64,000 bases of DNA from Falsiroseomonas selenitidurans (GTDB lineage: Bacteria; Pseudomonadota; Alphaproteobacteria; Acetobacterales; Acetobacteraceae): NCBI RefSeq assembly GCF_012103215.1, contig NZ_JAAVNE010000018.1, positions 1 through 64,000 on the forward strand. Reading direction: 5' to 3'. Below, piece by piece: positions 57,514-64,000 of this stretch; within the stretch, counting starts at the first letter, position 1; each line of letters opens with the position of its first letter. The position numbers and the translations under genes were made by a program. The notes beneath the pieces are model-generated. The model was given only the letters and a program-made list of their open reading frames with translations, made no database searches and was not told the DNA's origin.

Positions 57514-58485
57514 ATGAGCGTCTACCTCCTCCGCCGCCTGATCCAGGCGCTGGGCGTCGTCCTGGCGATGTCGGTGATCGTGTTCATCGGCGTCTTCGCC
57601 ATCGGCGATCCCGTCGAGATCCTGATCAGCCCGGATGCTGACCAGATGGAGCGGGAGAGGGCCATCGCGGCCCTCGGCCTCGACCTGCCGCTGTGGCAGC
57701 AATACGCCATCTTCCTGGGCAAGGCGGTGCAGGGGGACCTCGGGCGCTCCTTCGTGTTCAACGAGCCGGCGCTGCAGCTGATCCTGCAGCGCATGCCGGC
57801 GACGCTGGAGCTGGCCTTCGCGGCCACCTTCGGCGCCATCCTCATCGGCCTGCCGCTCGGCCTCTATGCCGGGCTGAAGCCGAACAGCGTCGGCTCCAAG
57901 GCCATCATGGCGGGGTCGATCCTGGGTTTCTCCCTGCCCACCTTCTGGGTCGGGCTGATGCTCATCATGGTCTTCGCCGTGCAACTCGGCTGGCTGCCCT
58001 CCACCGGGCGGGGGGAGACGGTGGAGATCCTCGGCACCCGCTGGTCCTTCCTGACCGCGGACGGGCTCTCCCACCTGCTGATGCCGGCGCTGAACCTGGC
58101 GCTGTTCAAGATCAGCCTCGTCATCCGCCTGACCCGCGCCGGGGTGCGGGAGACGATGCTGATGGACTACGTGAAATTCGCCCGCGCCAAGGGGCTGAGC
58201 CCCTTCCGCGTCACCTTCGTGCACGTGTTCAAGAACATCCTGATCCCGGTCGTCACCGTCACCGGGCTCGAATTCGGCTCCACCATCGCCTTCTCGGTGG
58301 TGACGGAGAGCATCTTCGCCTGGCCCGGCATGGGCAAGCTGATCATCGACAGCATCAACGTGCTCGATCGCCCTGTCATCGTCGCCTACCTGATGATCGT
58401 CGTGATGATGTTCATCACCATCAACCTGGTGGTGGACCTGATGTACTCGGTTCTCGACCCGCGCGTCCGGCTGGAAAGCAAGTGA
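57514..58485 (+). CDS. ABC transporter permease, DppB/OppB type
   Basis: 323 residues with six spans. It starts VYLLRRLIQALGVVLAMSVIVFIGVFAIGDP, the DppB N-terminus, and carries the EAA loop YVKFARAKGLSPFRVTFVHVFKNILIPVVTVTG and the end LVVDLMYSVLDPRVRL. It follows the binding-protein gene after nine bases and precedes the second permease by 25 bases. Forms a heterodimeric channel with the DppC-type subunit. Confidence 0.94.
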   Translation: MSVYLLRRLIQALGVVLAMSVIVFIGVFAIGDPVEILISPDADQMERERAIAALGLDLPLWQQYAIFLGKAVQGDLGRSFVFNEPALQLILQRMPATLELAFAATFGAILIGLPLGLYAGLKPNSVGSKAIMAGSILGFSLPTFWVGLMLIMVFAVQLGWLPSTGRGETVEILGTRWSFLTADGLSHLLMPALNLALFKISLVIRLTRAGVRETMLMDYVKFARAKGLSPFRVTFVHVFKNILIPVVTVTGLEFGSTIAFSVVTESIFAWPGMGKLIIDSINVLDRPVIVAYLMIVVMMFITINLVVDLMYSVLDPRVRLESK

Positions 58486-58510
58486 TGCCCGCAATCAGGG
58501 GAGATCGGCG

Positions 58511-59446
58511 ATGAGCGCTGTGGTCGGCCAGGGCACGCCGGTGGTGAAGGACCCCGGGGCGAAGGACAAGGTGGAGACGCCGTTCCGGCGCTTCGCCTCG
58601 GAATTCATGGAATCCCGGCTGGCGCTGGGCGGGCTGGTGGTGATTTCCATCATCATCCTGCTCGCGATCCTCGCCCCCTTCATCTCGCCGCAGGACCCCT
58701 ACGACCTGGCGGTGCTGGACATCATGGACGGGCGCATGGAGCCGGGCTCGCTCTCCGGCGACGGCTCCATCACCTACTGGCTCGGCACCGACGACCAGGG
58801 GCGGGACATGCTGTCCGGCATCCTCTACGGGCTGCGCATCTCGCTGACCGTCGGCGCCGGCTCCGCCTTCATCGCCTGCATGGTCGGTGCCTCGCTCGGC
58901 CTCGCCGCCGCCTATGCCGGCGGGCGGACCGACAGCATCATCATGCGCATCGTCGACCTGCAGCTGTCCTTTCCCTCCATCCTCGTCGCGCTGATGATCC
59001 TGGCCTTCCTGGGCAAGAGCATCACCAACGTGGTCATCGCCATCGTCGTGGTGGAATGGGCCTATTACGCGCGCACCGTGCGCGGCACGGCGCTGGTGGA
59101 GCGGCGGCGCGAATACATCGAGGCGGCGGAATGCCTGGCGCTGCCGCGCTACCGCATCCTGTTCCGCCACCTGCTGCCGAACTGCCTGCCGCCGCTGATC
59201 GTCATCGGCACCATGCAGGTGGCGCGCGCCATCGCGCTGGAAGCCACGCTGTCCTTCCTCGGCCTCGGCGTGCCGATCACCGAACCCTCGCTCGGCCTGC
59301 TGATCGCCAATGGCTATGAATACATGCTGTCCGGCAAATACTGGATCAGCTTCTACCCGGGCATCGCGCTGCTGGTGACGATCGTCGCCATCAACCTGGT
59401 CGGCGACCAGTTGCGCGACGTGCTGAACCCGCGGTTGCAGAAATAA
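58511..59446 (+). CDS. ABC transporter permease, DppC/OppC type
   Basis: 311 residues. A cytoplasmic N-terminal tail (~40) is followed by spans beginning LALGGLVVISIIILLAILAPFISP. It then shows YWLGTDDQGRDMLSGILYGLRISLTVG, the DppC signature, and the EAA loop YIEAAECLALPRYRILFRHLLPNCLPPLIV. The end is VAINLVGDQLRDVLNPRLQ. Adjacent to DppB- and DppD-type genes with 25- and 8-base gaps; GGGGAGA serves as its ribosome site. Confidence 0.94.
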   Translation: MSAVVGQGTPVVKDPGAKDKVETPFRRFASEFMESRLALGGLVVISIIILLAILAPFISPQDPYDLAVLDIMDGRMEPGSLSGDGSITYWLGTDDQGRDMLSGILYGLRISLTVGAGSAFIACMVGASLGLAAAYAGGRTDSIIMRIVDLQLSFPSILVALMILAFLGKSITNVVIAIVVVEWAYYARTVRGTALVERRREYIEAAECLALPRYRILFRHLLPNCLPPLIVIGTMQVARAIALEATLSFLGLGVPITEPSLGLLIANGYEYMLSGKYWISFYPGIALLVTIVAINLVGDQLRDVLNPRLQK

Positions 59447-59454
59447 GGGCGCCC

Positions 59455-60459
59455 ATGGCCGAGCCTTCCCCCCATTCCGCCCCGCCGACGCTGGAGGTGC
59501 GGAACCTCCAGACCCATTTCTTCACCCGCGCCGGCGTGGTGCGGGCGGTGGACGACGTTTCCTTCACCATCGGCCGCGGCAAGGTGCTGGGGCTGGTGGG
59601 CGAAAGCGGCTCCGGCAAGACCGTGACCGGGTTTTCCATCATGGGGCTGGTCGATCCGCCGGGGCGGATCGTCGGCGGCTCCATCCTGTTCCAGGGGCGC
59701 GACCTGGCGAAGCTGTCCGAGGAGGAGATGCGGCATCTGCGGGGCAACCGCATCGCCATGATCTTCCAGGACCCGATGATGACGCTGAACCCCGTGCTGC
59801 GCATCGACACGCAGATGATCGAGACGGTGCAGGCGCATGAGAAGGTCTCGGAGGAGGAAGCCCGCGGCCGGGCGCGGGACGCACTCGGCATGGTCGGCAT
59901 CCCCTCCCCGGATGAGCGGCTGAAATCCTACCCGCACCAGTTCTCCGGCGGCATGCGCCAGCGCGTCGCCATCGCCATTGCCCTGCTGCACCGGCCCGAC
60001 CTGATCGTGGCGGATGAGCCGACCACGGCGCTCGACGTCACCATCCAGGGCCAGATCCTGGCCGAGGTGCAGAAGCTCTGCGCCACCACCGGCACGGCGA
60101 TGCTGTGGATCACCCACGACCTGTCCGTGGTCGCCGGCCTCGCCGACGACATCGCCGTGATGTACGCCGGCCGCGTGGTCGAGTTCGGCGATGTGGGGGA
60201 GGTGCTGGACGCCCCGCTGCACCCCTACACCCATGGCCTGATCGGCAGCGTACCGTCCCGCAACAAGCGCGGCGAGCCGCTGCGGCAGATCCCGGGCATG
60301 ACGCCCTCCCTGCTCAAGCTGCCGGAGGGCTGTTCCTTCCGTGCCCGCTGCCCGCGCGCGCAGGAGGATTGCCTGGTGATGCCGGCGCTGCATGACTGGC
60401 TGCCCGGGCGCCTCGCCCGCTGCCACCATCCGCATCTGGACGAGGTGGCGACGGCATGA
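59455..60459 (+). CDS. ABC transporter ATP-binding protein, DppD/OppD type
   Basis: 334 residues. Walker [23 protein letters not shown]-loop [17 protein letters not shown], signature [32 protein letters not shown] and H-loop [13 protein letters not shown] are complete. The C-terminal oligopeptide/dipeptide domain has Cys residues in [14 protein letters not shown], the metal/FeS-type motif of the family. It overlaps the next ATPase gene by four bases (ATGA). Confidence 0.95.
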   Translation: MAEPSPHSAPPTLEVRNLQTHFFTRAGVVRAVDDVSFTIGRGKVLGLVGESGSGKTVTGFSIMGLVDPPGRIVGGSILFQGRDLAKLSEEEMRHLRGNRIAMIFQDPMMTLNPVLRIDTQMIETVQAHEKVSEEEARGRARDALGMVGIPSPDERLKSYPHQFSGGMRQRVAIAIALLHRPDLIVADEPTTALDVTIQGQILAEVQKLCATTGTAMLWITHDLSVVAGLADDIAVMYAGRVVEFGDVGEVLDAPLHPYTHGLIGSVPSRNKRGEPLRQIPGMTPSLLKLPEGCSFRARCPRAQEDCLVMPALHDWLPGRLARCHHPHLDEVATA

Positions 60460-61511
60460 GCCAGGCACAGATGCCGATGCAGGCCACCAACGCCCCGCGC
60501 AGCTTTTCCGACACCGAGACCCCGATGGTGGAGCTGCGCGGCGTCTCCCGCCGCTTCGCCAAGAAGCTCGACATCGCCGCCAAGCTGGCGCGACGCCTCG
60601 GCGCCTCGGTGCGCGAGGAGATCGTGCATGCGGTGGACCGCGTCGATCTCCGCGTCCGCAAGGGCGAGGTGGTGGGCCTGGTCGGCGAATCCGGCTGCGG
60701 CAAATCCACCCTCGGCCGCATCGTCGCGGGCATCCTGCCGCAATCCGAGGGCGAGGTCTTCTGGAACGGCGAGAATGTCGCCGCCATGCAGGGCGAAGCG
60801 GCGAAGATCGGCAAGCTGCGCCGGCAGATGATCTTCCAGGACCCCTATGCCAGCCTGAACCCGCGCATGCGGGTGGCGGACATTGTGGGCGAGGCGCCGC
60901 TGGTGCACGGCCTGACCACCCGCGGCAAGTTCGACGGCTATGTGGATGAGCAGATGCGCCGCGCCGGGCTCGACCCGGCCTTCAAGCGCCGCTACCCGCA
61001 CCAGTTCTCCGGCGGCCAGCGGCAGCGCATCGGCATTGCGCGGGCGCTTGCGGTGGCGCCCGAATTCATCGTCTGCGATGAGGCGGTGGCGGCGCTGGAC
61101 GTGTCGATCCAGGCGCAGATCCTCAACCTTTTCATGCAGTTGCGGAAGGATCTGGACCTCACCTACCTGTTCATCAGCCACGACCTGGGCGTGGTGGAGC
61201 ACCTGAGTGACCGGGTGGTGATCATGTATCTCGGCCGTGTGGTGGAGGAAGCGCCCACCGAGCGCGTCTTCGCCGCCGCCAACCACCCCTACACCCAGTC
61301 GCTGCTGAACAGCGTGCCGCGGATCGGCAACCGCAAGCGGGCCTTCACCACGGTGAAGGGGGAGATCCCCTCACCATTGAACCCGCCGCCGGGCTGCCAT
61401 TTCCACCCGCGCTGCCCGCACGCCTTCGAGCGCTGCCGGGTCGAGGTGCCGGTGCTGCGGGAGATCGCGCCCGGCCAGCGCAGCGCCTGCCACCTGAACG
61501 ACGCCGCCTGA
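60456..61511 (+). CDS. ABC transporter ATP-binding protein, DppF/OppF type
   Basis: 351 residues. Walker A VGESGCGKSTLGRIVAGIL, Q-loop MIFQDPYASLNPRMRVADIV, signature FSGGQRQRIGIARALAVAPEFIVCDEAVAALD and H-loop ISHDLGVVEHLSD are present. The C-terminal GCHFHPRCPHAFERC repeats the Cys-rich family end. A longer N-terminus than usual (~35 residues before VELRGVSRRF) carries an insert AKKLDIAAKLARRLG. Last gene of the importer. Region 61512-61752 afterwards has small hairpins but no gene. Confidence 0.95.
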   Translation: MSQAQMPMQATNAPRSFSDTETPMVELRGVSRRFAKKLDIAAKLARRLGASVREEIVHAVDRVDLRVRKGEVVGLVGESGCGKSTLGRIVAGILPQSEGEVFWNGENVAAMQGEAAKIGKLRRQMIFQDPYASLNPRMRVADIVGEAPLVHGLTTRGKFDGYVDEQMRRAGLDPAFKRRYPHQFSGGQRQRIGIARALAVAPEFIVCDEAVAALDVSIQAQILNLFMQLRKDLDLTYLFISHDLGVVEHLSDRVVIMYLGRVVEEAPTERVFAAANHPYTQSLLNSVPRIGNRKRAFTTVKGEIPSPLNPPPGCHFHPRCPHAFERCRVEVPVLREIAPGQRSACHLNDAA

Positions 61512-61752
61512 GTTGGCCCTGACGCGCCCGGTGCGACAGCCGCGACCTGCCTGACGGGGCGACGCAGGACCCAACCTGGCGGGGATTGTGCCGGATCGGC
61601 GTGCCGGTCCTGGCGATTCCCCCGCGATTATTAGCGGTCGCGGGTTTCGATCGATGGGGGCATGAAGCCCCGGAAATGCCGGAGCCCCGGCAAATCTGAC
61701 GATACCATCGGGCCTCGGGGCGCAGACCCGGTTCTCTCACACGCGCGGCGCC

Positions 61753-62259
61753 TCAGCTCCGCTTCGTTTCCACCGCGCCGCCCCGGCCCCGCCCTGGCGG
61801 ATCGGAGGGATCCTGGTCCGTGGGGCCGGCATTGCCCTTGCGTGGCGTGCCGCCGCGACCCTGGCCGGGCGGGTCGGTCGGGTCGCTGTCGCTGGGGCCG
61901 GCGGGCGGCCGGTTGCCGCCGCGGCCGCGGCCGGGCGGGTCGGTCGGGTCGCGGTCGCTGGGGCCGGCGGGCGGCCGGCTGCCGCCGCGGCCACGGCCGG
62001 GCGGATCGCTCGGGTCGCTATCCGTCGCCCCGCCGCGGTTCCCGCCACGGCCATTGCCGACCTCGTCGGTGGGGTCGTTGTCGGTCAGGCCGCTGCGCGC
62101 CGGCGGCGGCGGCCCGCCCTTGCTGTCCGGCACGCCACCGCCGCCGGATTTCGCGCCCTGGGCACCGGCCGCAGCGGGCAGGGCGCCCGCGCCGGACAGC
62201 GTCGCCACCCGCAGCACCAGAAGCCGACGGCCGAGCGGAGATTCGTCTGAGGCGGACAT
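61753..62259 (-). CDS. Low-complexity protein with DPTDPPGRGRGG repeats
   Basis: 168 residues with AAGGAG seven bases before ATG 62259; longer in-frame starts exist at 62286 and 62328. A short N-terminal part with a signal-like LLVLRVATLSGAGALPAAAGA is followed by about five units. Each unit has an acidic (N/S/R/Q)DP(T/S)D followed by PPGRGRGG, three of them with a RPPAGPS linker (22 residues, 66 bp). I recognise no family. The alternating acidic and RGG segments suggest a disordered, possibly exported or nucleic-acid-binding protein. The good ribosome site supports translation; function unknown. Confidence 0.5.
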   Translation of the reverse strand: MSASDESPLGRRLLVLRVATLSGAGALPAAAGAQGAKSGGGGVPDSKGGPPPPARSGLTDNDPTDEVGNGRGGNRGGATDSDPSDPPGRGRGGSRPPAGPSDRDPTDPPGRGRGGNRPPAGPSDSDPTDPPGQGRGGTPRKGNAGPTDQDPSDPPGRGRGGAVETKRS

Positions 62260-62412
62260 GCGGCGGCGCTCCTTCCCAGCGGGCATGTTCACGGCGCGGC
62301 CGGGTTTCCACAAGTGGGCCCTTGCCACGGAAGCGAGAGGGTGAGGCGCGGCGAGGTTGATGCGGCCGCGAAAGAGCTTGCCTTCATGTTCGTGATATGT
62401 TCCAGTCTACCC

Positions 62413-62619
62413 ATGAGCACGATCGCCCTCGGCTTTCGCCCCCAGGCTGGAAAATCCTCCGGGATCCCGGCCGATCTCCGCATCCCGCCGCGCCCGCGCG
62501 TGGTCAGCCGCCCCGTCCTCCCCGAGCCCGCCTGGCGCGAGGCGATGCGCTGGTCGGTCATCGCCCTGACCGCCAGCCTGGCCGCCGGCGAGGTGGCGCT
62601 GGCGCTGTGGGGCCCCTGA
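62413..62619 (+). CDS. Possible small membrane protein (68 residues)
   Basis: A short frame MSTIALGFRPQAGKSSG ending in a single hydrophobic segment WSVIALTASLAAGEVALALWG that reaches the C-terminus, so it could be a tail-anchored small protein. There is no clear SD, and no family is recognised. In favour: an AT-richer upstream stretch (tgatatgtt at ~62393-62401) that could hold a promoter, and a true intrinsic terminator on the same strand 120 bases after the stop. It may be spurious. Confidence 0.35.
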   Translation: MSTIALGFRPQAGKSSGIPADLRIPPRPRVVSRPVLPEPAWREAMRWSVIALTASLAAGEVALALWGP

Positions 62620-62738
62620 AGCACGCGCCGTCCAGTTGGTTCGAGTGGCGCGGACCATGCGCTCTCGGTCGGGTCCCACGCCTGTTCCAAGTCGTCAGGC
62701 GAGCCCGCTTGGCCTGAGGATCTCCTGGCTAGGGCAAT

Positions 62739-62773
62739 ATGCGTCCAAATGGCTTCATCTGGACGCATTTTTT
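62739..62773 (+). terminator. Intrinsic terminator derived from dispersed palindrome copy 3
   Basis: 9-bp stem ATGCGTCCA (62739-62747) / TGGACGCAT (62760-62768), with a further ATG/CAT pairing in the loop, followed by a T-run (62768-62773). The stem and the following TTGC...GAATCAGAG (to 62788) align to module A and linker of the element at 46434-46487, so this is a third copy of the dispersed family that can act as a terminator. Confidence 0.75.
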
Positions 62774-62792
62774 GCCGTAGAATCAGAGGCTG

Positions 62793-64000
62793 CTAGACCG
62801 GCATCGTCGCCAGTGCCTGCAGGCCGCCGCCCGGCCGGTTGCGCAGCACCACGTCGCCGCCATGCGCGCGGAAGATGTTGCGCGCGATCGGCAGGCCGAG
62901 CCCGGTGCCGCCGGTCTCCCGGTTGCGGCTGGCCTCCAGCCGGCGGAAGGGCTGGAACACCGTTTCCAGATCCGCTTCCGGCACGCCCGGCCCGTCATCC
63001 TCCACCGCGATGCGCACGATGCCGCCCAGCGGCGGGCTCAGCCGCAGCATGGCGGAGCCGCCATAGGCCACGGCATTGCCCACCAGATTGGCCAGCGCCC
63101 GCTTCAGCGAACCCGGCCGCGCCGTGACGGTCAGGTGCTCCGGCCCGGCATAGGTGATGAAATCCGCGAATTCCGGCCGTGCATCCGCCGTCTCGTCCAG
63201 CACGGTGCGGCAGAGCGACACCAGGTCCACCGGCACCGAGGGCTCGCGCGTCGAATCGTCGCGGGCGAAAGCCAGGGTGGCGGCGATCATCGCCTCCATC
63301 TCATCGAGGTCGGCCAGCATCTTCCGGCGCTGCTCCTCATCATCGAGGAATTCGGCGCGCAGCTTCAGCCGGGTGATCGGCGTCTTCAGGTCATGGCCGA
63401 TGGCGGCGAGCATCTGCGTGCGGTCGCCGACGAAGCGGCGGATGCGCTCCGCCATGGTGTTGAAGGCGCGGGCCGCGGTGGCGACCTCCTCCGGGCCGGA
63501 TTCCGGCAGCGGCGTGGCGTTCACGTCGCGGCCCAGCCGGTCCGCGGCGGCGGCCAGCGCCGCCACCGGCCGGGTCAGCCGCCGCACCGCCCACAGGGTC
63601 AATCCGCCGGCAGCCAGCGTCATCAGGACGAAGGCGAACAGGAAGGTCTCGGAGTGCCAGGGCCGCGGCGGCGGCATTTCCAGCCGCAGGTTCAGCCAGC
63701 CCTGGTCCGGGAAGCGCAGGCTGACCACCAGCCGCCCCGGCCGCCCATTGGTGCCGATCAGCACCTCCCGCGGCCGGAAGCGCGGCGGTGCGTGGCGCAG
63801 CCCGTCCAGCCGCAGCAGCCGCACGAGGGAGGGCGGCGGCGGCGGAAAGCCGGGCACGGCGTTCGGTCCCGCATCCACCGAGATCTTCAGCCCCGGCGGC
63901 ATGTCCAGATCCTCCACCAGCCCGGGGCGCTGGGCGGGCGGCACCTGCAGCAGGCTGCGCCAGGCGCCATAGGCGCGCTGCGAGATCTCCCGCGCCTGCT
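62793..64000 (-). CDS. EnvZ-like sensor histidine kinase (N-terminus off the window)
   Basis: The frame is open to the right edge, so the start and first membrane segment are missing; about 402 C-terminal residues are visible. A periplasmic portion with a Pro-rich stretch (GFPPPPPSLVRLLRLDGL) precedes TM2 (TFLFAFVLMTLAAGGLTLWAV), HAMP (RRLTRPVAALAAAADRLG), the phospho-His motif AIGHDLKTPITRLKLRAEFL, N-box NLVGNAVAYG, G1 DDGPGVPE and G2 TGGTGLGLPIARNIFRAHGG. The HDLKTPITRL box is of the EnvZ/RstB kind. A partner OmpR-type regulator would be expected upstream, outside the window. Confidence 0.92.
   Translation of the reverse strand, partial: QAREISQRAYGAWRSLLQVPPAQRPGLVEDLDMPPGLKISVDAGPNAVPGFPPPPPSLVRLLRLDGLRHAPPRFRPREVLIGTNGRPGRLVVSLRFPDQGWLNLRLEMPPPRPWHSETFLFAFVLMTLAAGGLTLWAVRRLTRPVAALAAAADRLGRDVNATPLPESGPEEVATAARAFNTMAERIRRFVGDRTQMLAAIGHDLKTPITRLKLRAEFLDDEEQRRKMLADLDEMEAMIAATLAFARDDSTREPSVPVDLVSLCRTVLDETADARPEFADFITYAGPEHLTVTARPGSLKRALANLVGNAVAYGGSAMLRLSPPLGGIVRIAVEDDGPGVPEADLETVFQPFRRLEASRNRETGGTGLGLPIARNIFRAHGGDVVLRNRPGGGLQALATMPV

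Noticed and set aside
55885-58494. 869-codon open frame on the minus strand opposite the ABC binding-protein and permease genes
   Set aside because: His/Asp/Arg/Gln-rich translation is the usual antisense shadow of high-GC genes; the plus-strand genes are unambiguous.

Overview
The window is a very GC-rich piece of chromosome with dense, tightly overlapping operons. Gene content suggests an alphaproteobacterium of the Rhodospirillales/Acetobacteraceae type (Roseomonas-like): a MotE/DUF6468-containing flagellar cluster, an aroQ-accB-accC unit, many Bug-type tricarboxylate-transporter binding proteins, a TAXI-TRAP transporter, an HWE-type histidine kinase, and a eukaryote-type ornithine decarboxylase. 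This assignment is inferred from gene content, not from a marker phylogeny. No rRNA, tRNA, CRISPR array, insertion sequence or prophage gene was recognised.

Layout. 1-10477 is a flagellar/chemotaxis island in two divergent operons: fliL-fliM-DUF6468-motE-cheY-cheZ plus a periplasmic protein of unknown function on the minus strand, and flgF-flgG-flgA-flgH-flgI-rod-binding protein-FlgN-like-fliO-fliP on the plus strand. 10600-12800 holds small enzymes of the VOC, DUF1428 and DUF1772 families. 12900-18817 holds information-processing genes (gyrB, recF, prfC) with an OmpA-like protein between. 18870-21469 holds a sulfotransferase/DUF1796 pair and a DUF6481 protein. 21845-28174 is a run of six catabolic genes (CoA transferase, crotonase-fold protein, Bug binding protein, MmgE/PrpD, FAD monooxygenase, Asp/Glu-racemase-fold protein) facing a GntR regulator. 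29212-32399 is a TAXI-TRAP transporter. 32423-39431 carries an SDR/hydrolase pair, a CPA2 antiporter and a TetR-controlled DevBCA-type exporter. 39436-43496 carries a Bug protein with an unusual LeuC/LeuD pair, divergent from a maleylacetate reductase.

43527-46283 is a hybrid HWE kinase, followed by a secreted repeat protein and a PRC-barrel protein. 48144-51641 holds accC-accB-aroQ and divergent thiS-thiG. 51645-53580 holds a dispersed repeat, a long structured leader and an ornithine/lysine decarboxylase. 53685-55751 holds YdcF, a methyltransferase and an Lrp regulator. 55903-61511 is a complete dipeptide-type ABC importer. The window ends with an RGG-repeat protein, a possible small membrane protein and a truncated EnvZ-like kinase.

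Points most worth a second look: (i) three enzymes in the catabolic clusters keep their fold signatures but lack the expected catalytic residues (crotonase without both glutamates, Asp/Glu-racemase-fold protein without both cysteines, LeuD without its GSSRE loop and LeuC without DSHT); (ii) three families of dispersed structured repeats; (iii) a roughly 270-nt structured leader before the decarboxylase, placed as expected for the alphaproteobacterial speF RNA motif; (iv) recF without any ATG/GTG/TTG upstream of its conserved N-terminus.
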